The position numbers and the translations under genes are program-made. DNA of 64,000 bases, taken from positions 123,501-187,500 of the forward strand of contig JACEEZ010019858.1 in assembly GCA_016584305.1 (NCBI GenBank), written 5' to 3'. This DNA comes from Chionoecetes opilio (Eukaryota; Arthropoda; Malacostraca; Decapoda; Majidae). Each line of letters opens with the position of its first letter. The stretch's first letter is position 1. Below the pieces are notes generated by a model. That model ran no database searches. It was not told where the DNA came from and saw nothing but the letters and a program-made list of their open reading frames with translations. Positions 57,320 to 64,000 of the stretch are shown here, one piece after another.

Positions 57320-57640
57320 TGTTCTATAGGGAAGGGATAGTGTAAAAAGGTGGGTAGAGTATTTTGAAAGTTTGCTTGATGTAAATAATGAGAGAAGCAA
57401 AAGTGGCCTGTTAAGATAGAGGGTGAGTGAAAAGTAAAGGTGGAGGAATATAAAGAGATCAACAAAATGAGGTGATGTGTGCATTACAGAAAATTAAGAG
57501 TGGAAAGTCGCCTGAATTGGATGGAATAATCAGAAATGCTTATAAATGGAAGAGATGGTGTATAGTAAAATGGTTGATTAGATTGTTCAACAAATGCTGG
57601 GAACAAAGGTTGGTACAGTTGCCCAAAAGAGTCGAGAGGC
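57320..57640 (+). pseudogene. LINE pre-RT fragment
   Basis: RWVEYFESLLDVNN, then a frameshift and ALQKIKSGKSPELDGIIRNA, WLIRLFNKCWEQ. This is the segment between endonuclease and RT in LINEs (xKxGKSxxxDxI). Stops present. Unlinked to the other copies. Confidence 0.8.
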
Positions 57641-57977
57641 GGTGATTTTCTTAAATATATTGTATCCGAATAAACTGTTCACCCACAAAGCTTAGCAAGA
57701 GAGCTGCTTTGTGATTGGTTGGGTGGAAGGTGGAACAATAGAATTCTTGCCTTTTCCTCCTCTTCCTTCTACCACCCGGATAGAATAGTGTGACACAGTT
57801 TAGCATAGTGATAAAAACCCTTCCCTTCTTCCTCCTCCTCTTCTTTTATTTAATATGTGCATAGAGATGATTAAAGGTAGTCAGAGTAAAAATAATAATA
57901 TAAATAATAATAATAATGGTAATAAAGGTGTTCATGACAGTAGAATGAAGACTCAAACAGCACACAGGGAGAGAGAG

Positions 57978-57978
<1 letters not shown>

Positions 57979-58073
<95 letters not shown>
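57979..58073. repeat. (TA)n microsatellite
   Basis: Long TA run with two TATTATA or TATAATAT interruptions, ending at the LINE T-run at 58071. Confidence 0.96.
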
Positions 58074-59890
58074 TTTTTTTTTTTATTACATCCAAAGGAC
58101 TGGCCAAGGGCACAAAAAAAAGAGGTAACACAAAGCCTGCTTAGTTGCCAGTCCCTATAAAGAAGACCGTAAGAGAATAAAGGAACGGGGGTGGGCCAAT
58201 TTAGTTCGGGAGGTGTCTTATCACTCTTCTCTTGAAAAGATTTAAGTCGTAGGAAAGTGGAAAAATAGAAACAGGAAGAGAGTTCCAGAGTTTACCAATG
58301 GAAGGGATGAAAGAGTAAAGATACTAATTAACTCTTGCATTAGGAAGATGGACAGAATAGGGATGAGAATAAGTAGAAAGTCTTGTGCAGCGAGGCCACG
58401 GGGGGGGGAGGCATGCAGTTAGCAAGTTCAGAAGAGCAGTGAGCATGAAAATAACGGTAGAAGATAGCAAGAGAAGCAACATTGCGGCGATGATTTAAAG
58501 ATTGAACCAGTCAGTTAGAGGAGTTGATGAGAAGAAAAGCTTTTGACTCAACCCTGTTTAGGAGAGCTGTATGAGTGGATCCCCCCAAACATGTGAGACA
58601 TACTCCATACATGGGCGGATAAGGCCCCTGTACAGAGCAAGCAACTGGGAGGGAGAAAAAAATGGACGCAGAAGGCACAGGACACCTAAGTTCTTGGAAG
58701 CTGTTTTAGCAAGAGATGAGATGTGAGATTTCTAGTTCAGATTTTTAGTAAAGGACTGTCCAAGTACACACAAACCTCGATTTCCCGGACCTCCATTTCC
58801 CGGATATGGATTTGCCGGACAAAATCCGAGGTCCGGGGATATGTCAGAGTCGCGGACAATTATTATTATTATTTTTTTTTTAAATGTTGAAATGCCTGGT
58901 CCTGTTCGTAAATTGACAAAGTTGTCCAGTGGTCCGAGCGTCTCTGTCACCCCTGGTCAGTGTCCGCACCTCCCGCCAGGTGGCAGCATGCTCAGCAATC
59001 GTATTGTTTACATTTGGGCACACGACATTCACGGTTCACCTGCACAGCCTCCGTTAGTCCCCTGACCCCCACTGCCCCTGGTGCAGGAATGTCTCTTGAG
59101 ACTATTGAATACTTTCTGCTGCCTCCCGCCAGGTGGCAGCATGCTCAGCGGTCATATGTTACATTTGGCACACGGGCAGCTCCAGTTCGACTTGCACAGC
59201 CTCCGTTTGTCCCCCCTACCATGCCCTGGTGCAGGAACGTTCTGAGACTATGAACACTTTCTGCTGCTCCGCCAGGTGCAGCATGCTCAGGGACGTAAAG
59301 TCCGCGGAGTGTTGTTGATATTGAGGTGCCGGACCAGTGCTCCCCTATTAGTCCGGGAAACGAGTTTTGTGTATGTCATGTAGAATAAGGGATAGTGAGT
59401 GTCATGAAGAAAGGATAGTTATCTGGTAGGTGTTGTGATAGGTGAACAAGTTGAGCATACAAACAAGGTTTGCTTTGCCCCAATCAGAAATTATAGAAAG
59501 ATCAGAAGTTAGGCGCTCGGTGGCATCTCTCCGTGATGAGAGGAACAAGCCCTTCATCAACCAGAGTGTAATTCTTAGCAAAGGTTTGAGCGAAGAGTTC
59601 AGCTTTAGAAGTAGATGAGACAGCTGTGGAGCCATCTGGGTGAAGCATAGGAGGGAAAGATGAAGAAAAAAAATTGTTAGAGATGTTATTAGCTAGATGC
59701 CAGAAGTCACGAGAGGAATTCGATTCAGAAAGATTTTGACATTTTCTATGAATGAAGGAGTTTTTGGTAAGTTGAAGCAAAGATTTGGCATGATTACCGC
59801 CAGAAATATATAGGGCATGAGTTTCAGGAGATGGATGGTTACGGTACCATACCGTCTGTGAGCTGCCTCTCTATTTTGGACAGCATCAGA
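58074..59890 (-). pseudogene. LINE copy with internal deletion, split by a MITE
   Basis: Same family as 45745-49265. The 3-prime part (58074-58766) and its continuation (59372-59535) match 45745-46590. Near 59535 it jumps to sequence matching 47946-48290 (LVDEGL, STSKAELFAQTFA), so about 1.36 kb including the RT core is absent. The MITE at 58767-59371 is inserted in it. Confidence 0.85.
58767..59371. mobile_element. TA-flanked MITE with 153-bp tandem array, copy 4 (degenerate)
   Basis: Ends CACACAAACCTCGATTTCCC and GTCCGGGAAACGAGTTTTGT(G), TA at 58765-58766 and 59372-59373. About two array units, the second with several small deletions. It is the most eroded of the four copies. Confidence 0.9.
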
Positions 59891-59901
59891 ACATATATAT
59901 A

Positions 59902-60368
59902 GACATGCCCTCGGTTTTCGAACATAATTAGTTCCCAAAAGTTGTTCTAAAACCGAATTGTTCTAAAACCCAAAGACATTTTTCCATAAGAAACAAATGA
60001 AATGGATTAAATTCGTTCCTGACCCCCAAAATAAAGACCTTTTTTTGCCTTTTTAGCTGTATTGCATGCATAAAAATGCCTATAAATGCAATGTAATATT
60101 ATATAACATTTTTTATTATAGCATTTTTTTCATTATAACTTTTTTTATTCTCTTACTGTCTTCTTTATAGGGACTGGCAACTAAACGAGCTTTGTGTTAC
60201 CTCTTTTGTTGTGTGCCCTTGGCCAGTCCTTTATGATAAAAAAAAAAAAAAAAATCTTGTTCGGCAACCGAGTTATCGTACGGCAACCGGTGCAATTATG
60301 AGTTTGAAATTCTGTTCGTGAACCGATTTGTTCGAAAAGGGAGACGTTCGAAACCAGAGGTTTGACTG
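59902..60368. mobile_element. TA-flanked MITE, CAGTCAAACCTC/TTCGAAC family
   Basis: Complement of the right end reads CAGTCAAACCTCTGGTTTCG; left end GACATGCCCTCGGTTTTCGA is a mutated match; TA at 59900-59901 and 60369-60370. TTCTAAAACC repeats occur inside. A LINE 3-prime end with A-run is inserted at about 60145-60255. Confidence 0.85.
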
Positions 60369-60394
60369 TATATATATATATATATATATACATA

Positions 60395-61882
60395 CACTAA
60401 TGTCCCATATAAAGCAAGAAATTTGTCGATAAACGAGGTCGTTCTATGTGAATTCGCTCTATGTGAAACACATAACCTATGGGAAAAATTTATATTGGTT
60501 GATCGGTTCTCCCTACCGTACCTGTACATTTATACTCATTCACACCCATGCATATCAAAACATATATAAATGATAAGTTATGCATAGAAATGATGAAATA
60601 GGCATATTGTTGCTTACCTTAAATATAATAGGGATTATGTACCTGGGGCGAGGGGTTCCGAGGCATCTTGGAAATCACTCATTCGTCACTGGATGACGAC
60701 GCAGTGTGACCCAGAGCTCGGAGTGTGGCGAGTGAGCGTTGGCCTTGCATTTCTGCCACGTCCATCATAAACCCCTCAAACTCTGACAGACTGGGCAGGG
60801 GTTCATTTGAAGGGCCAGGCTGGGGCTCGTTTGATGGGCCAAGCTGTTGCTCATCGGCAGAGACAGGCCTTGGTGCACTGGCAGGGGCAGCGTCGGCAGG
60901 GGCAGGCTGTGGTGCATTGGCAGGGCGAATGTACTGAGTTATGAGGGTCTGCCTACGTTCGTTTACTCTCTGGTTTTCGTCAGGAGCGAATTTTGGTGAG
61001 CAAGTTGCCATAAACCTGGCTTGACTCTCGCTTGCGTGCCTCGCCAGAACTGGTTGCGGCTATACCCGCTCACAGCTGATAACTTGTAAACACAACCACA
61101 TCGACAACGATACCAAGCCACCACAACCCACAACCTAGAAAGTGTACCTTCGAATGAAAGCCATCAATAAATTACAATAACTGACAATATCGTGAATGGA
61201 TCACAACATATATCCTTCACAAGAACGTTTTTTTTGGTAGTAATGGATGAGAATTGCGTGGTCGCTACCTCCGTTCCCCACCTCATGCCACCCTCACCTC
61301 ATCTCCGTGGCGACACGCCGCCGCCGTGCCCCTCCTCACCCACCCTTGCCACGGCTTGCGCCAGCTGGGCAAGCCGGCTTATGAAAAGTGCCTCGAGTTA
61401 ACAGAAAACTCAAGCTGCCACAAGCCTTCTTATGGCGGCTTGCTCACCAAAATTCGCTGCCTTATGTGTGGGTTCGTCACTGAGGCAGGAACTACCCTAC
61501 GTTACAGGAACTACCTCCTGTAGGATTCACGGCCTTTTGTAGCTTCCCTATTTTCTTATGTTCTTATGAGGCAAAAAAAGCTTGGCTTGGCGAAAAAACC
61601 AAGCGACTCAGACGACAGTGACGTCACAATGTGCATCTACATCACGTCACCTGACATTCTATACGATATTTCGGCGCTCTATATGTGAACTCCTCGGATT
61701 TGACTTACTTTGATGGCGGAATCGTTCTATATGATCGCATTCGTTCCTAACAAAAATTATGGAATTCTATTTATTAAAAATAATATATATATATTTATTA
61801 ATTTTCAAATTTTAATATTTTAGGTTGTTCGTTCTATAGGAGAAACGCTCTATGCGAACACGTTTTACGCGGGACCCTAGTG
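60395..61882. mobile_element. TA-flanked element, CACTA(A)TG...GGGACC family, 1.49 kb
   Basis: Left CACTAATGTCCCATATAAAG, right complement CACTAGGGTCCCGCGTAAAA, TA at 60393-60394 and 61883-61884. Inside, a minus-strand open frame (60679-61011) may be the end of a pogo-like transposase, and a LINE 3-prime piece with TTCTTATGTTCTTATG ends at 61567. Confidence 0.88.
60679..61011 (-). pseudogene. Possible C-terminal tail of a pogo-like transposase, 110 codons
   Basis: Starts MATCSPKFAPDENQRVNERR, then QTLITQYIRPA, a long Ala/Pro/Ser low-complexity section (about 35-75), and ends in an acidic tail SSSSDE. QTLITQYI fits the loose PCNA-interaction pattern QxxIxxYI; Drosophila pogo transposase is known to bind PCNA through such a C-terminal motif. 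It lies inside a TA-flanked element. No DDE domain or helix-turn-helix is present. The function is inferred; it may be only a fortuitous open frame. Confidence 0.4.
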
Positions 61883-61962
61883 TATATGTATGTATGTAAG
61901 TATGTATGTATGTATGTATGTATGTATGTATGTATGTATGTGTGCGTGCGTGCGTGCGTGCA
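61883..61962. repeat. (GTAT)n/(GTGC)n microsatellite
   Basis: TGTATGTA units from 61883 to about 61940, then GTGCGTGC, immediately before the LTR at 61965. Confidence 0.96.
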
Positions 61963-61964
61963 TC

Positions 61965-62806
61965 TGTAATGGTCATTTCGTCCATCTACACCTTTGTTAC
62001 CATTATGTAGTGCCCACCTTGGGAGTGTACTCTACAGTCCTGGTTACTCCGCTGCCACCACCCACATTAAGTGGGAAAAAATATATGATTGAACAAAAAT
62101 AAAAGATTTAAGAAAATATGTAAGGACTGGTTGGAAACAGAATGATAACGCGTTAATATATATTTCTAATTATAATATATTTAATTCTTTACTGTCTCCA
62201 TTATGTAGTTATTATACATTCACAAGTTATCTTAATATTAAGTCTTCCTTCCCTCCTAGCGATACGCACGCGAAATGCTCAAGTCGTTATCCTAATATAA
62301 TTTACTATCTTTGGTAACTTCAGTCGCACTGTTACCCCTTAACGATACGCACATGTAATGCTCAAGTCGTTATCCTAATATAATGTATACGTAGTCTATC
62401 CCACTTCCAACTGTTTCCCTCTCACTTATTTTTCTATTTCCTTCTTTTCTCCTTGTCCTCACACGGCTGGCTGTGACATGTTGTGGTTGCCCCCTCTGCT
62501 AATTTGTGAGCGCTTGGCCCCCTGGTTCCGCCAACAGCATCCTACCTTGGACCCTTTACCAAGGGCGAGAATATCACCTCCCCACAGGCGACTTAACTCA
62601 ACGAACTTCGAGCTGCTTCTCAAATTATTCTAACCTAGAATCCCCGTTCTCACCTCGTTTCGCTACGTGTCTAATTACTACTGGTTTAAAATATAAGCCT
62701 AACCAGTGATTCAGGAATGAGGCGTGGAGGAAAATTCCTCGTTAGCTTATTGATACTTATGTGTTATTTCATCTCTTCCCCTATTAATGTAATTTCTCGC
62801 GTTACA
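61965..62806 (-). repeat. LTR of the second Gypsy-family copy, 842 bp
   Basis: TGTAATGG...GTTACA, homologous over its length to 29352-30286 and 36283-37215, but lacking about 93 bp near 62550 (after CCTACCTTGG). It is followed by the polypurine tract, so it is the 3-prime LTR of a minus-strand element. Confidence 0.95.
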
Positions 62807-64000
62807 TAGCTTCTTCCCCCCAAAAAAAATTTTCCTTATGCCTCAGTCCTTCATCAAGCATCCTACCGGATATCTAACTAAAAAAAAATTATCAAATCCA
62901 TCACACAAATTTCATATAAATTTTCTTTAGGATTTTCTTATCACTCACAAACAAATATTCTCATCCCGCACATTCCAATTCTTCCAACAAATTTACAACA
63001 AAATGAGATAGTATGTATTCTTAACTTATCACTTCCCTCACCCAGAGTAGATTTGACCAGTTTGGGGAATACGTATTTAATGTAATGCCTTCACTCCCTT
63101 GAAATGAGAACCTTCTCACTTTCTCTATTTGTCAAGCCTAAGCCCTATAGAGTCGCGACTAGGACTCGTCCCTCTAGTCTGCAATGGTTCTTTTCTTTTA
63201 CCCACTAATCCTGGGCGTAGGTGCGTAGGGAGAAATCACGACTGGATCTACTCCATACCCTCAATACTTGGATAAGGCTCACCTCCTTTGCGAGGCATAC
63301 ATACTCCTGCGTCTATCCACCCAACGAGCAAAGCTCAGAGCCAAGCACATCCTTGGCGTCTAACGACAACCTAGCGGTTTAAGTGTTCAGTGCAATCTGT
63401 ATGCACCCTCTAAAGCAAGAATTTCTAACTTTACATTCTTTCTAGGGGACCTTCATCTCTCTCTCTTTCTCTCTCTCACTAGAGAAGTGGTGCAAATTAA
63501 TCTCTCTCTCACAGAGATTAACACTTCTGTCATTAGAATAAGCACGTATCTCTCACTGCCTCCTCTCTCAGATGGTGTTAGTGTACAAATTCCTCCTCCA
63601 TTACTACCACTCTAACGCAACTTTTCTAAGGTGGCTATTATACTGCCACGACAACCTACAAGTTGCTTACTTGTAGGGCGTCTAGTTCTACATGCGCTGT
63701 TCCTCTATCCTCAATGTTAATCTAACGTAAGGTACGTAACCTACACACTTACCGCACCTTTTACATGACATCCTGCCCTACATTAGTGTTAAGTGTGGAA
63801 TACAAGCCCCCTATCCCACCATTCATCATCCATCCACTTCCCACACATCACTATCCACTTCCATCCCATCGTTCCACACGCATCCACACGTGGATTAGTG
63901 TCACATCACCCACATCCACACTACCTTCACGCATCCTACATCACCCATAAACACACTGCATACGCGCTACCCACATCACTTTCATGTTCAACAGCGGGTC
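62807..64000 (-). mobile_element. Internal region of a gag-pol-deleted Gypsy copy (runs off the window)
   Basis: 62807-63600 matches 30287-31110 (3-prime untranslated region and the very end of pol). At about 63620 it switches to sequence like 35825-35890 (AAGGTGGCTATTATACTGCC, AAGTTGCTTACTTGTAGGGC), which is the leader before gag. About 4.7 kb of gag-pol is absent. It is more diverged than the intact copy. Its other LTR is expected beyond 64000. Confidence 0.85.

Noticed and set aside
57484..57996. Minus-strand 162-codon frame at 56996-57484
   Set aside because: Overlaps tweety exon g on the opposite strand and has no family resemblance.

Overview
The window is intronic eukaryotic DNA, almost certainly from an arthropod. 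I favour a decapod crustacean because of its repeats: LINE, tRNA-SINE and TA-flanked MITE families mixed with long (TA)n and (TCTA)n microsatellites. That taxon call is inference. There are no bacterial-style operons, and nearly every open reading frame is a microsatellite, an antisense shadow or a piece of a transposon.

Host gene: seven short exons on the + strand (9180-9340, 24873-24984, 28123-28308, 28774-28928, 51903-51975, 52133-52351, 57019-57158) join in compatible phases with AG/GT borders. They encode the central part of a Tweety-family (TTYH) membrane protein: membrane segments 1-4 and most of both extracellular regions. The N-terminus lies upstream of the window, and the fifth membrane segment and C-tail lie downstream. 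Introns are about 15.5, 3.1, 0.46, 23.0, 0.16 and 4.7 kb.

Everything else is repeats, mostly nested. 1.2-9 kb: a microsatellite-loop foldback, two copies of a TA-flanked MITE carrying a 153-bp tandem array, a hAT MITE, a 1.46-kb near-perfect palindrome and a tRNA-SINE. 9.9-16.7 kb: hAT elements nested inside one another, carrying broken transposase genes, a SINE, a LINE and more MITEs. 16.7-26 kb: LINE fragments split by a pogo-like MITE, then MITEs embedded in (TA)n, one holding a hAT element with an exact 8-bp target duplication. 29.35-37.2 kb: a complete 7.86-kb Ty3/Gypsy-type LTR retrotransposon on the minus strand with nearly identical LTRs. Its gag and pol are in one frame, separated by a single UGA followed by CUAG, the known stop-codon readthrough context. 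37.6-49.3 kb: SINEs, a LINE ORF1 remnant, two solo LTRs with exact 5-bp duplications, large MITEs and a 3.5-kb LINE copy. 49.9-50.9 kb: a palindromic Tc1/mariner derivative made of two inverted copies of the transposase DNA-binding domain. 52.5-61.9 kb: further LINEs and MITEs. From 61.97 kb to the end: a second copy of the Gypsy element that has lost gag-pol.

The strongest candidates for something new are the UGA-CUAG gag-pol junction, the two long palindromes inside introns, the LINE-derived 153-bp array carried by a MITE, and the set of TA-flanked MITEs with look-alike ends that swap cores and insert into each other. All coordinates and identities were read by eye; no search was run.
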